Origin: an uncultured Prevotellaceae bacterium
GTDB taxonomy: Bacteria; Bacteroidota; Bacteroidia; Bacteroidales; Bacteroidaceae
DNA: 64,000 nucleotides
Assembly: GCA_902768785.1 (NCBI GenBank)
Contig: CACXMM010000010.1
Coordinates: 19,462-83,461, forward strand
Reading direction: 5' to 3'
Position 1 is the stretch's first letter. Each line of letters begins with the position of its first letter. Below the pieces are notes generated by a model. It was not told where the DNA came from and made no database searches. It was given only the letters and a program-made list of their open reading frames with translations. Position numbers and translations under genes: made by a program. Shown in pieces: positions 15,155 through 24,968 of the stretch.

Positions 15155-17605
15155 TTATTCAACTGTAAACTGTATCACATCCGGTTTCAAGGTAGCCGAC
15201 TTGGCCGTAATGGAGCCATTGCCCTTCGCCACGACAAGACATTTCCCGAAGAAGGCCTTGCGCTCTGCTGACTTAAACCGTTCCATGGAGGTCTGGCAGC
15301 CGTTGTCTGTACCTAAGATCGTGCCATTACCCTCATAGATGAAACAGATCTGGTCTTCAGCCCACGGACAGAGATTCCCATCTTTATCTACCACCTCGGC
15401 AGTGATGAATGTTGTCTCCTTACCTTGATAGTCTATTGACAGGCGGACATGATCCGGCGCACCGGCTGTTCTGATGGTCTGCTCACACACCACCTTCCCG
15501 TCTTTCCTCGATACAGCCTTCACCTCACCAGGATCAAACGTCACCCTCCACCCCACGTGATATTGGGTCGTTAGTGGAGAGTGATCACCTTTCTTCCGTA
15601 TTCCCTGACTCTCGCCATTGATGAACAGTTCCACCTCATCGGCGTTGTTATAATAACACCACATGTCGATATAGTCACCTGGCACCCAGTTCCAGTGGGG
15701 GAAGAGATGAAGCACGGGGGTGTCGGTCCACTCACTCTGATACATATAATAGACATCCTTGGGGAAGCCAGCCAGATCGATGATGCCGAAATAACTGCTT
15801 CGTGCTGGGAAGCCATAAGGGGTGGGCTCACCGATATAATCGAAGCCTGTCCAGATATACTGACCGCAGACAAACGGATTCTTCTTCACCACATCCCATG
15901 TCTCCTCATGTGTACTGCTCCATGAGGCATGCATATTGTCGTAGGCAGAGCACATATAGGTAGGATCGGTATAGGGTAGCCACCACTCCTTCGGTGCCAC
16001 ATAGACACTGTCGGAAAGCATCTTATAGAAGCCGCGTGTCTGCAAGGCCGACACGCTCTCACTCATGATAAAGGGCTTACCTGGGAAGTTCTTCGGTACA
16101 TCCTTGATCCACTGATGATGGTAGTTGAAACCGATGATGTCGATGGCACCACTCTTGAAAAGATGGTTGTTGGGATCCGGCTCATTGCAACCCGCCGTGA
16201 TAGGACGGGTCTTGTCATACCGCTTTACAATGTCAGCCAGATGACGGGTCAGCAGGGAGTTCACACTGATCTCACCTTCCTTGGCTAACGTAGAGGCATC
16301 ATGACCCGCATTGAGGATGAGGTTTGCCTGTTCGAGGGTCAGTGTGTCAGCCTCTGCCGAAGACCACTGCTCCAGTACCTCGTTACCTATCGACCACATC
16401 AGGATCGAGGGGTGGTTGCGGTCACGTTTGATCAGATCACTCAGGTCACGCTCATGCCACTCATCGAAGAAACGGGCATAGTCGTTCTGCGTCTTTTTCC
16501 TGCGCCACATATCGAAGCTCTCGTCCATTACGATAAGTCCCATGGTATCGCACATGTTCAGCAGTTCGGGAGCTGGCGGGTTATGAGAGCAACGGATGGA
16601 GTTCACACCCATCGCCTTCAGTTTGGAGAGTTTGCGGTGCAGGGCATCCTCGTTGAGTGCAGCGCCTAAACAACCCAGGTCGTGGTGCTCACATACTCCG
16701 TTGATCTTCATGTTTTTCGAATTGAGTGAGAAGCCCGCCTTGGGATCAAAGCGGAAACTCCTCACTCCCGTATTGGTATCATACACATCAACAATTTTAT
16801 TACCAACACGTATCTCTGTCCTTACCTTATATATATAGGGGGTCTCAAGGGTCCACAGACGGGGATTGCGGAGTTTGATATCAGCAGTGAACGCTGAGAG
16901 TTGAGAGGAGACCGGACGGGCCTCAGCCTTCCCCACCATCTTCCCCATAGCGTCCAGCAGGTAGTGAGTCACCTTCATACCCTTCGTGGCATTCTCCACT
17001 TCCACCTCGATGTGAAAGGTGGCCTGACGATAGTTGGCACTTGGTGTGGCCGTGACATACGTTCCCCAATGGGCCACATGGGTCTTCTCCACCTGGGTGA
17101 GCCACACATGACGGTAGATGCCGCAACCGCTATACCACCGGGAGTTAGGCTGGTCGCTGTTATCGACCTTCACCACCAGTTCGTTCTCTCCGATACCTAT
17201 ATAGGGTGTCATGTCATAAGAAAACGAACTGTATCCGTAAGGACGCTGTCCTAACTCATGACCGTTCAGCCAGACGGTACTGTTCATATACACCCCATCG
17301 AACTCAATGAAATAACAGGCGTTCCCAGTGACCGTGAACTTCTTCCTGTACCATCCGATACCACCGGGCAGGGCTCCCCCACCCGCTCCCGAAGGATTTC
17401 CCGCATAGAAGTCACCTTCGATAGCCCAGTCGTGTGGGAGATCCAGTCTCCGCCAGTCTGTGACTTTCCCTACCTCTTCGATGGTCAGCTTGTCATTCAG
17501 GAGAAAGTCCCATCCTCCATCAAAGTTTTTCCGATCGCGGGCCTGTACTGCCAGTCCGCAAAGGATGGCAGTCAGCACCACACATATCTTTTTGTAGTCT
17601 GTCAT
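15155..17605 (-). CDS. GH2 beta-galactosidase, probable xyloglucan galactose-removing enzyme
   Basis: Exported GH2 enzyme, about 816 residues. In order: signal peptide (ICVVLTAILCGLAVQA), sugar-binding jelly roll with LPHDWAIEGDF, Ig-like domain, TIM barrel, and C-terminal Ig-like domains. The acid/base glutamate is in MWSIGNEV and the nucleophile in FIMSESVSAL. The motif CEHHDLGCLGAA precedes the barrel, as in Bacteroidota GH2 enzymes with a DUF4982 region. In xyloglucan loci this gene type removes galactose from galactosyl-xylosyl side chains. ATG 17605 gives a compact signal peptide; ATG 17617 is an alternative adding four residues. It lies 17 bp after the PA14-type GH31 stop and is co-transcribed. 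Confidence 0.85.
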   Translation of the reverse strand: MTDYKKICVVLTAILCGLAVQARDRKNFDGGWDFLLNDKLTIEEVGKVTDWRRLDLPHDWAIEGDFYAGNPSGAGGGALPGGIGWYRKKFTVTGNACYFIEFDGVYMNSTVWLNGHELGQRPYGYSSFSYDMTPYIGIGENELVVKVDNSDQPNSRWYSGCGIYRHVWLTQVEKTHVAHWGTYVTATPSANYRQATFHIEVEVENATKGMKVTHYLLDAMGKMVGKAEARPVSSQLSAFTADIKLRNPRLWTLETPYIYKVRTEIRVGNKIVDVYDTNTGVRSFRFDPKAGFSLNSKNMKINGVCEHHDLGCLGAALNEDALHRKLSKLKAMGVNSIRCSHNPPAPELLNMCDTMGLIVMDESFDMWRRKKTQNDYARFFDEWHERDLSDLIKRDRNHPSILMWSIGNEVLEQWSSAEADTLTLEQANLILNAGHDASTLAKEGEISVNSLLTRHLADIVKRYDKTRPITAGCNEPDPNNHLFKSGAIDIIGFNYHHQWIKDVPKNFPGKPFIMSESVSALQTRGFYKMLSDSVYVAPKEWWLPYTDPTYMCSAYDNMHASWSSTHEETWDVVKKNPFVCGQYIWTGFDYIGEPTPYGFPARSSYFGIIDLAGFPKDVYYMYQSEWTDTPVLHLFPHWNWVPGDYIDMWCYYNNADEVELFINGESQGIRKKGDHSPLTTQYHVGWRVTFDPGEVKAVSRKDGKVVCEQTIRTAGAPDHVRLSIDYQGKETTFITAEVVDKDGNLCPWAEDQICFIYEGNGTILGTDNGCQTSMERFKSAERKAFFGKCLVVAKGNGSITAKSATLKPDVIQFTVE

Positions 17606-17622
17606 ACCTGTATACATTATCC

Positions 17623-20616
17623 TTACAGTCTCACGTGGAGATTGACCGTCATGGCCTTACCGTTGTACTGCACCATCTGACCCTCGGGGTTCTCTAAGTT
17701 CAGTTCACGCGGCTGATCTTTTGTTACGAGAACGATGTTGAAGCGGCGGTTCTTCAGCATGCCGTTGAAGGAGCCGAAACGCTTTCCAAAGGTGACGGTC
17801 TTAGCAGCATCGTCATAGCTGATATCGATGGTGGAATACTTACCCTTCTCATAGTTATAGTTCGTACCCTCATCCTCATAGAGCTGGAAGGTGGCATCGG
17901 CACCTGCATAGATATACAAGTTGATCAGCTCTGCCGGTTTCTCATCACAATACTGGATCTCCGGACCGAAGGGAATGATGCTTCCCTCGCGGACAAAGAC
18001 GGGAATCTTCTCGTAGGGAGCATCCACGATCAATCGCTGCCCACCTTCGATGAACTCACCCGTATAGAAGTCATACCAACCACACTGCTCAGGGAAATAA
18101 ACACTACGGTTGCGTGCCTTGTAATAGCCTACAGGACAAGCCATCAGTGCCGGTCCGAACATCCACTGATCAGGAATATCCAGCACGTTCTCATCACCGT
18201 TGAAATCCATCACCAGTCCGCGCATCAATGTATAGTCTTTGAAATGTGCCCAGCCTGCCATGGAATAGAGATACGGCATCATACGGTAGCGCAGCTTGTC
18301 ATACCATACAATAGTCTGGTAGGCAGGATGGTTCTCGGGAGCAATGTTCCACACCTCACGCAGTGGCCACTGACCATGAGCACGATACAAGGGGATGAAG
18401 CAACCGAACTGGTTCCAGCGTGTCTGCAACTCACGCCACTCCGTCAGGTCACTGTTCTCCACACCTGTCTTATCGAACTCCTGCTGTGCAGCTACATAGC
18501 GGTTCTCCACACAGAAACCTCCCTGATCCATGCCCCAGAAGGGGATACCACTCATAGCATAGTTCAGGCCAGCTGTCATCTGCGCCCTCATGTCTTCCCA
18601 ACGGGTACCGATATCACCGCTCCAAGTAGCCGTGCTGAATCGCTGTTCTCCAGCAAAGCCACTACGAGTAAGGAGGAATACGCGCGGTTCATTCATTTTT
18701 CCTTTGAACACAGAACGCTGTCCGTTATAGATAGCATCTGCGTTCACTGTGGAGTAAGCATTGAAATACTCCGTGGCTGTTCCGAGGGCGGTAGGACCGC
18801 AAAGTGCCTTACGATACCACATTGGCGTACAGTCGCGCACATTGGGCTCAGAGGCATCCATCCACCAGGCATCGATACCATGATTGTATTTGGTATAGAG
18901 GTTCTCGTCCATCTGACGCCAGAACATCTTCCTGGCACCAGCATCGTATGCATCATAGAATGAGCCACGGAACCCCAGCCAGTCGTGGATATCGTCCTTC
19001 ACTGCCTGATGGTACATCCATCCGTTCTTGTCGAGTTCCTTGTAATTGTCAACAGTGTCGTAGAACTTCGGCCATACGGAAATCATGAAACGTCCACCTA
19101 ACTGATGCACATAATCGAGCATTCCCTGAGGATTCGGATAACGACTGGCCTCGAAGGTATGATCACCCCAGCTGTCGAGTTTCCAATAGTTCCAGTCCTG
19201 TACAATATTATCCACGGGAATCTTCCGGTCGCGGAACTCCTTCAGGGTCTCCTCAATCTCTGCCTGGGTCTTGTAACGCTCACGACTCTGCCAGAATCCC
19301 AGTACCCACTTCGGGTAGATGGGGGCCTTACCAGTCAGGGTACGGTAGCCGGAGATGATCTCATCGAAATTCTTTCCTGCAATGAAGTAGTAATCCATGT
19401 CCTTTGCCATCTCACTCCAGATGCTCAGGTTACCACGAGCCTCTTCCGAACGAGGCTGGGCTACACGCAGACTACAATAGCTCTCACCACCATCCGGCTG
19501 CCATTCGATGCGAAGCTGGGACTTACGTCCCTTCGTCAGTTCTGTGGCAAACTTATAACTGTTCGGGTTCCAAGCAGTACGCCAACGTTCGGCTACGACC
19601 TCTCTGCCATCGATATATACCTTAATATATCCAGCATAGTAAAGGATAAATTGATACAGTTGTTTCTTTCCTGCGCACTTTCCGCAACACTCTGGTTCAA
19701 TAAACCCCTCATACACCACATTGGCTCCTTGCAGATTGAAACCCTGTGGGAGGTTCTTGATTCCTCCGTTATCAGTAGCACAAGCAATCTCTGAAGTGGC
19801 GGGGTAAGCATACTCATAATACAAAGAGTCCTCATCACGCACCAGTTTCTTACCGTCTTTATCCACATAGGTTCCTGTGAGATGACCTTCCTTTCCATTC
19901 TTATCGTATAGTTTGAAGGCACGGTTCAGCTGCAGGTAATCGTCAGGATTGCCAAAACGACAATAGGAATAAGAATCCCAGAGGATACCATAGTTCTTGT
20001 TTGAAAGGACAAAAGGTATGCTTACCTTGGTGTTATACTGGAAGAGGTCTTCGTTCTTACCTTTCATGTTATACTCCTCCGACTGATGCTGTCCTAAACC
20101 ATAAAAAGCTTCATCGGCAGGACTCTCAAACTCCATGTGCCACTGCAAGCCATGTTTCATCTCCTCGGTAATGGCCGGTCCGCCCTTTGAGCCATACTCA
20201 CGCTCAGGCACAGTGAATGGTTTGAAGCTCTTGCCTTTCTCCGTCTCCTTGGTGAGCATGTTGCCCTCTCCATCAAAGAATGCGATGGCTCCGGAAGACT
20301 TGTTCACTACGGCCTTCACACCCTTGGCTTTCACCGTCACCTCGTCATCGTTCTCCGAGACATCAAAAGGCACTGCCTTTGCACTCTGCGGTACAATCAT
20401 CAGACTCGTCTTCTGCGGGAGAGCCTCCTCACTGGTGGCCTGCACACGGATAATACGATCGTTCATCACTTGCAGTCGTACAATCTTGGCACCGCCATCC
20501 TTCGGCGATCCCACCTCAATTGTCACGCTGTTACCATTCTTCACAAAGTCAGCAGCCTGCACCATCGTGGCAGCTGCCAACATCACAGTTGATACGAATA
20601 ACTTTACGTTCTTCAT
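17623..20616 (-). CDS. GH31 alpha-xylosidase with PA14 insert (BoGH31-like)
   Basis: Exported enzyme of 997 residues. Signal peptide 1-21 (MLAAATMVQA), GH31 N-terminal beta-sandwich, a PA14-like insert at roughly residues 240-385 (GANVVYEGFI, then YIKVYIDGREVVAERW, LRIEWQPDGGESYCSLRV), and the barrel with nucleophile D587 (DAWWMDASEP) and acid/base D668 (TATWSGD). The PA14 insert helps bind longer xylogluco-oligosaccharides in the Bacteroides ovatus enzyme (from the literature). It heads the downstream operon, with promoter motif TATCTTTG at 20661-20668 on the minus strand. Confidence 0.9.
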   Translation of the reverse strand: MKNVKLFVSTVMLAAATMVQAADFVKNGNSVTIEVGSPKDGGAKIVRLQVMNDRIIRVQATSEEALPQKTSLMIVPQSAKAVPFDVSENDDEVTVKAKGVKAVVNKSSGAIAFFDGEGNMLTKETEKGKSFKPFTVPEREYGSKGGPAITEEMKHGLQWHMEFESPADEAFYGLGQHQSEEYNMKGKNEDLFQYNTKVSIPFVLSNKNYGILWDSYSYCRFGNPDDYLQLNRAFKLYDKNGKEGHLTGTYVDKDGKKLVRDEDSLYYEYAYPATSEIACATDNGGIKNLPQGFNLQGANVVYEGFIEPECCGKCAGKKQLYQFILYYAGYIKVYIDGREVVAERWRTAWNPNSYKFATELTKGRKSQLRIEWQPDGGESYCSLRVAQPRSEEARGNLSIWSEMAKDMDYYFIAGKNFDEIISGYRTLTGKAPIYPKWVLGFWQSRERYKTQAEIEETLKEFRDRKIPVDNIVQDWNYWKLDSWGDHTFEASRYPNPQGMLDYVHQLGGRFMISVWPKFYDTVDNYKELDKNGWMYHQAVKDDIHDWLGFRGSFYDAYDAGARKMFWRQMDENLYTKYNHGIDAWWMDASEPNVRDCTPMWYRKALCGPTALGTATEYFNAYSTVNADAIYNGQRSVFKGKMNEPRVFLLTRSGFAGEQRFSTATWSGDIGTRWEDMRAQMTAGLNYAMSGIPFWGMDQGGFCVENRYVAAQQEFDKTGVENSDLTEWRELQTRWNQFGCFIPLYRAHGQWPLREVWNIAPENHPAYQTIVWYDKLRYRMMPYLYSMAGWAHFKDYTLMRGLVMDFNGDENVLDIPDQWMFGPALMACPVGYYKARNRSVYFPEQCGWYDFYTGEFIEGGQRLIVDAPYEKIPVFVREGSIIPFGPEIQYCDEKPAELINLYIYAGADATFQLYEDEGTNYNYEKGKYSTIDISYDDAAKTVTFGKRFGSFNGMLKNRRFNIVLVTKDQPRELNLENPEGQMVQYNGKAMTVNLHVRL

Positions 20617-20660
20617 CGGTTATTATTATGGAATTAGTTATATCCTTCGTTTGACGAGTG

Positions 20661-20668
20661 CAAAGATA
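20661..20668 (-). promoter_or_regulatory. TAnnTTTG promoter for the GH31-GH2-GH31 operon
   Basis: The plus strand reads CAAAGATA, which is TATCTTTG on the minus strand, 44 bp upstream of the GH31 start. No clear TTTG is seen at the usual upstream spacing, as expected of an activator-dependent promoter. Confidence 0.55.
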
Positions 20669-20722
20669 CGAAAAAAAAGTCATACCTGTATCTCAGAATG
20701 TTTCCAAACAAGGTATCACATG

Positions 20723-23700
20723 TTATTTTTCCTCGTATTTCTCTTTATACTGTGAGGGCGTGAGTTCATACATCTCACGGAAATACTTCGAGAAATAGCG
20801 CGGGTTATTGAAACCCACAGCATAAGACACCTCAGAAACGGAGAGCTGACTCTTGCGCAATAGCTGCTCGGCACGGCGCAGTCGGATCAACCGGATGAAC
20901 TCCGAGGGCGTATTACCTGTCACGGAGAGCAGTTTCTTGTAGAGGTGAACACGCGACATATTCATTGCAGTGCTCAGGGTCTCCACCGACAAATCTGTAT
21001 TACTGATATTCTCTTCCACATAAGTCGTTGCCTCTTTCACCAGTTTCTTGTCCAACGATGTAATTTCAATCTCCTGGACCTGCAGCTCAAGTTTCCCTTT
21101 CCTCCCGTTATTTCGCCATTTCAACAAGTTATTCATACGCAGGGTGAGAAGGTCGATGTCGAAAGGCTTCGTAATATAGTCATCCGCACCACTCTCCAAT
21201 CCTTCTATTTTATGCTCTGAAGCCATCCTTGCCGTGAGCATCACAAAAGGTATGCGTGCCGTTTCCGGATTACCTTTCACCCGACGACAAAGTTCCACAC
21301 CGTCTATCACCGGCATCATGACATCACTTAGGATTAAATCCGGTTTCTTCTCTTCAATCCTTGCCAACGCTTCTTCACCATGATGAGCCACACGGATATG
21401 GTAGCTGTCTTTCAACACACTTGTCATGAACTCCAGGAAATCATCACTGTCATCCACAAGCAACAGCTCTGGTAAGGTGGATGGAGTGATCTCCTCACCT
21501 GTCATGGGCACAGGATCCTGTGCCACAGGCCCGACTGCCGGTTCTTGTCCTTTCACCTCCTCCGTGAAGGGTATGACAAGAGTGAATACTGTTCCACCAC
21601 CTGGGTTATCGGCCACTGACACCGATCCTCCATGCATCTCCACATAGTCCTTCACCATGCTTAATCCGACACCACTGCCCCCATAGGGTTGCGCATCATG
21701 CCCGTCTGCCTGATAGAACCGTTCGAAGATATGCTGTTTGTCTGCATCGCTGATCCCGATACCAGTATCACTCACACGGATCAAAACCTGTTTATTCTGC
21801 TCGTCTCTCGTCAGCGACACTTGAATCGTGCCCTCCTTGGTGAACTTGAAAGCATTCGACAACAGGTTGTTGATTACCTTTGTCATCTTCTCGTCATCAT
21901 ACCTCATCATCAACGACTCTTCAGATGAGTTAAAAGAGAGCGTAACGGGATGATCCTGCAACTGCTGGAAGGAATGACATATATCCCGCAGTCTGGCAAC
22001 CAAATCACCAGTCAGTAAATTCAACCTCATCTTGTTAGCATCGAGCTTACGGAAGTCGAGGATATCGTTCACCAAGGTGAGCAATCGCTCAGCATTACGG
22101 TGTACCAATGACAACTGCGCCTTTTTCTCCTCATCATTCTCCTTTCTGATCAAATGAGCCAAGGGGGAAATGATCAGAGTAAGCGGAGTGCGCAATTCAT
22201 GACTGGCATTCGTATAGAACCGCATCTTCATCATATCCATCTTCCGCTCTTGCTCAGCCTCGCGTTTCACTTGTTCTATCTCAAACTTTGCCTTCTGTCG
22301 CGCCATGATCCGATAGTAGATATAATACAGAAGTGCGCCGGCTAATAAGACATAGAGCATGATGGCCCATAATGACATATAGAAAGGCGGACGGATGACA
22401 ATCTCCAGTTCACTGACTTCAGGATAAGGATTGCCATAGCGGTCAAGTACTTTCACTTCCAAGTGGTAAGTTCCTGGTGACAGATTTGTGTAGGTGACCT
22501 CACTACGATCGAGGGTTGTGCGCATCCACTGATCATTGAAACCCTTCAGTCTGTAAAGGAACTGCTTACGGGAGGGATAGACAAACGAGGTGGCCGCCAA
22601 CTGAATGGTAAAATCTTTCTCGTTGTAATTGAGAACAAGACGTCTGCTCTCATTGATAGCCTCCTTTAGCACCACCCTGCCATTATACTCCTCTCCCACC
22701 GCCAACGGATGGTCAAAAAGAATCAAACCACTAAACATTGCTTTAGAAGGGGCCTGCCGCTCTTGATGCTGGGTATGAGGGACAACATTCACACCGTCTT
22801 GTCCCCCAATGAGAATGTCACCCTTTTGCGTGACAAGGATACTTCGGTAATTGAACTGTCGCGACTGTAAGCCGTCCAAGCTATCATAGGTTGACACGTT
22901 CAACTGCCACTGTCCATCCTGTTTTGACACTTTCACCTGTGAAAGACCTATATCGGAGACGATCCATATGTCATGGTTCAGGTCCTCTGTCACTGAACAC
23001 CCCATGCCACTCAGTTCCATCAGCTGATCAGTAACGGGATCATAGACGTTAACCCCTGAGGCTGTGGCATCCCATATCAATCCACGACTATCCATCATCA
23101 CCTGGTTCACTTCCGGACTGATGAAAGGCTGTCCGTCACGGGTCTTCTCAAAATTCTCAATCTTCCGTGTGCCTGCTTTCATGATGGAGAAGTTCTGGGA
23201 ATGGCCGATCAACACATTCCCTTTCTTGTCTGTACAGAGGGAGGATATATAATCGGATGCCAATCGAGCATTCTGATAATTATATGTGGTCAGTTTCCCA
23301 CTCTTCACGTCCAGTTCCTGAACACCACCTCCCAATGTTCCAATGAGGATATGTCCTTCAGCGTTTTCTGCCAATGCCCAGATATTATCACTTGAAAGGC
23401 CGTCTTTCTCACGATATACCTGGAAATGCCCGTCTGCATAATGTGCCAGACCGCCATTGAAGGTGCCGAACCACAATGTACCGTCGTGAGCACACAAAGA
23501 ACTTACCACCACATCCGACCCCAAGCCAGTGTCCTGTCGTCGATAAACTCGTTGAGTACCTGTCAGAGGCTGATAACATACTATACCCCGATCGTTCGTA
23601 CCACACCAGATATTACCTAATCGATCTTCAGCAAGCGTACACACATCACCGAGCTGGAGCAGAGGGAAACGGGTGGCACCTTCCCAAGAATAGGCGGCTC

Positions 23701-24742
23701 CGTTTTTCAATGTTCCCACCCATAGGGCGTCGTTCTCATCGAACATCACACATTGTAACGTGTTGTCGGGCAATGATCCAGCTGTACCATCTTGTGTGAG
23801 ACAAGTTGTGAGGTGATAGTCTTTGCTGATCATCAGCAGTCCGGAATGATCGGTGGCCAGCCACAGGTTCCCATCTTTATCTTCCTCAATATCTTTTACC
23901 TGCAAACGTCCACCAGTATAGGACATGCCATGGGCAGTGAGCCATTCAGTAACTGTTGAATACCATTTACCGGATGCCACCGTCTCTGAGGGCTCGAAAA
24001 CAGCGGAAAGGCCATCAGCACTCACCCAATAACGTCCTGCATGATCCACGAACAGGAAATATTCACGGGGGGAAAGGGCTCCCATTCGTAATATGCCATC
24101 CTGCTGGACTGTATGACGACCTTGATGATTGGTCGTTTGGAAAAGAGTAATCAATCCGTCATCATCCACAACAGCCATCCCCTTAGGTGTTTCACAAATG
24201 GATGTCACCTCATGTCCTTGTCTGACACGTGGGAACAACAACGCCTGTTTACCATCAGGAGCCAGACGGTAAAGACCTTTTCCACTAACAGCTATCCAAA
24301 GATTTTTCTGGGAATCAACATACACCCTATGTGGAACTCCCTCCATGCCTTTTGTCTTCATCCATTCTTCGGGATGCTGATCAAACGACTCTGAAATGGG
24401 ATGAAATACACAATAGCCCATTGCTGTCTCCACCCAGATGTTTCCTTCGAAATCCTCATAAAGACGATTCACGCAATCATTGATGATAGCCTGCATGTTG
24501 CCCGCATGAGCGTGGAACGTCTGGAATCGCACACCATCGAAACGGTTCAATCCCGACATTGTGCCAAGCCATACAAAACCACGGCTGTCTTTCATCATGC
24601 AGTTTACCTGCGAATTAGACAGTCCTTGCTGCAATCCGATTGTGCGAAATAGTCTTTCCGTACCTGGCGTCTGTCCCCAAGCGACGACATATCCCACAAC
24701 CAAAAGAGAAAGCATCAATAATAGTTGGCAGTTCCTTTTCAT
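20723..24742 (-). CDS. Hybrid two-component system sensor/regulator (HTCS)
   Basis: One-polypeptide sensor and transcription factor of 1339 residues, spanning the inner membrane. In order: signal peptide; two-blade beta-propeller repeats (GLSNSQVNCMMKDSRGFVWLGT and many similar); Y_Y_Y domain (YRLKGFNDQW, about 715-780); transmembrane helix about 791-811; HisKA with the phospho-histidine in ASHELRTP (about 848); HATPase with NNLLSNAFKFT and GGSGVGLSMVK; receiver domain about 1090-1210 with phospho-aspartate in LILSDVMMP (about 1140); and an AraC-type helix-turn-helix at about 1240-1339. The periplasmic part should bind a xyloglucan oligosaccharide and activate the neighbouring operons. It has its own promoter, and a terminator separates it from the GH5 gene. 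Confidence 0.95.
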   Translation of the reverse strand: MKRNCQLLLMLSLLVVGYVVAWGQTPGTERLFRTIGLQQGLSNSQVNCMMKDSRGFVWLGTMSGLNRFDGVRFQTFHAHAGNMQAIINDCVNRLYEDFEGNIWVETAMGYCVFHPISESFDQHPEEWMKTKGMEGVPHRVYVDSQKNLWIAVSGKGLYRLAPDGKQALLFPRVRQGHEVTSICETPKGMAVVDDDGLITLFQTTNHQGRHTVQQDGILRMGALSPREYFLFVDHAGRYWVSADGLSAVFEPSETVASGKWYSTVTEWLTAHGMSYTGGRLQVKDIEEDKDGNLWLATDHSGLLMISKDYHLTTCLTQDGTAGSLPDNTLQCVMFDENDALWVGTLKNGAAYSWEGATRFPLLQLGDVCTLAEDRLGNIWCGTNDRGIVCYQPLTGTQRVYRRQDTGLGSDVVVSSLCAHDGTLWFGTFNGGLAHYADGHFQVYREKDGLSSDNIWALAENAEGHILIGTLGGGVQELDVKSGKLTTYNYQNARLASDYISSLCTDKKGNVLIGHSQNFSIMKAGTRKIENFEKTRDGQPFISPEVNQVMMDSRGLIWDATASGVNVYDPVTDQLMELSGMGCSVTEDLNHDIWIVSDIGLSQVKVSKQDGQWQLNVSTYDSLDGLQSRQFNYRSILVTQKGDILIGGQDGVNVVPHTQHQERQAPSKAMFSGLILFDHPLAVGEEYNGRVVLKEAINESRRLVLNYNEKDFTIQLAATSFVYPSRKQFLYRLKGFNDQWMRTTLDRSEVTYTNLSPGTYHLEVKVLDRYGNPYPEVSELEIVIRPPFYMSLWAIMLYVLLAGALLYYIYYRIMARQKAKFEIEQVKREAEQERKMDMMKMRFYTNASHELRTPLTLIISPLAHLIRKENDEEKKAQLSLVHRNAERLLTLVNDILDFRKLDANKMRLNLLTGDLVARLRDICHSFQQLQDHPVTLSFNSSEESLMMRYDDEKMTKVINNLLSNAFKFTKEGTIQVSLTRDEQNKQVLIRVSDTGIGISDADKQHIFERFYQADGHDAQPYGGSGVGLSMVKDYVEMHGGSVSVADNPGGGTVFTLVIPFTEEVKGQEPAVGPVAQDPVPMTGEEITPSTLPELLLVDDSDDFLEFMTSVLKDSYHIRVAHHGEEALARIEEKKPDLILSDVMMPVIDGVELCRRVKGNPETARIPFVMLTARMASEHKIEGLESGADDYITKPFDIDLLTLRMNNLLKWRNNGRKGKLELQVQEIEITSLDKKLVKEATTYVEENISNTDLSVETLSTAMNMSRVHLYKKLLSVTGNTPSEFIRLIRLRRAEQLLRKSQLSVSEVSYAVGFNNPRYFSKYFREMYELTPSQYKEKYEEK

Positions 24743-24764
24743 CTTTCTGAATAGTTGTATTTTG

Positions 24765-24795
24765 CAAAAGTAAGAAAAAAAAGGAAAAGCTACAA
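24765..24795 (-). promoter_or_regulatory. Promoter for the HTCS gene
   Basis: TACTTTTG on the minus strand (plus-strand CAAAAGTA, 24765-24772) with TTGT (24792-24795) 19 bp upstream, close to the -33 consensus. It suggests independent expression of the sensor. Confidence 0.6.
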
Positions 24796-24896
24796 CTTTT
24801 TGACGTTTTTATTGCATTTAAATAACAAGTTAGGAAATGTCAATCATAGGGATCACTGATGAAGATATTATGGATTGTCATAACGAGGGCAAAAGA

Positions 24897-24943
24897 AAGG
24901 AAGTCAGGTAGAACCTCCCAAGATAATTCCACCTGACTTCCTT
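24897..24943 (-). terminator. Rho-independent terminator after the GH5 gene
   Basis: A 13-bp perfect stem (24897-24909 with 24931-24943, AAGGAAGTCAGGT and its complement) around a 21-base loop, followed on the minus strand by TTCTTTTG. It separates the susC-GH5 operon from the HTCS gene. Confidence 0.85.
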
Positions 24944-24968
24944 CTATCTTAAAGAGATGACTTGAGTA

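Noticed and set aside
17623-20616. Second GH31 as a degenerate, inactive copy
   Set aside because: Nucleophile D587 and acid/base D668 are both intact in canonical motifs.
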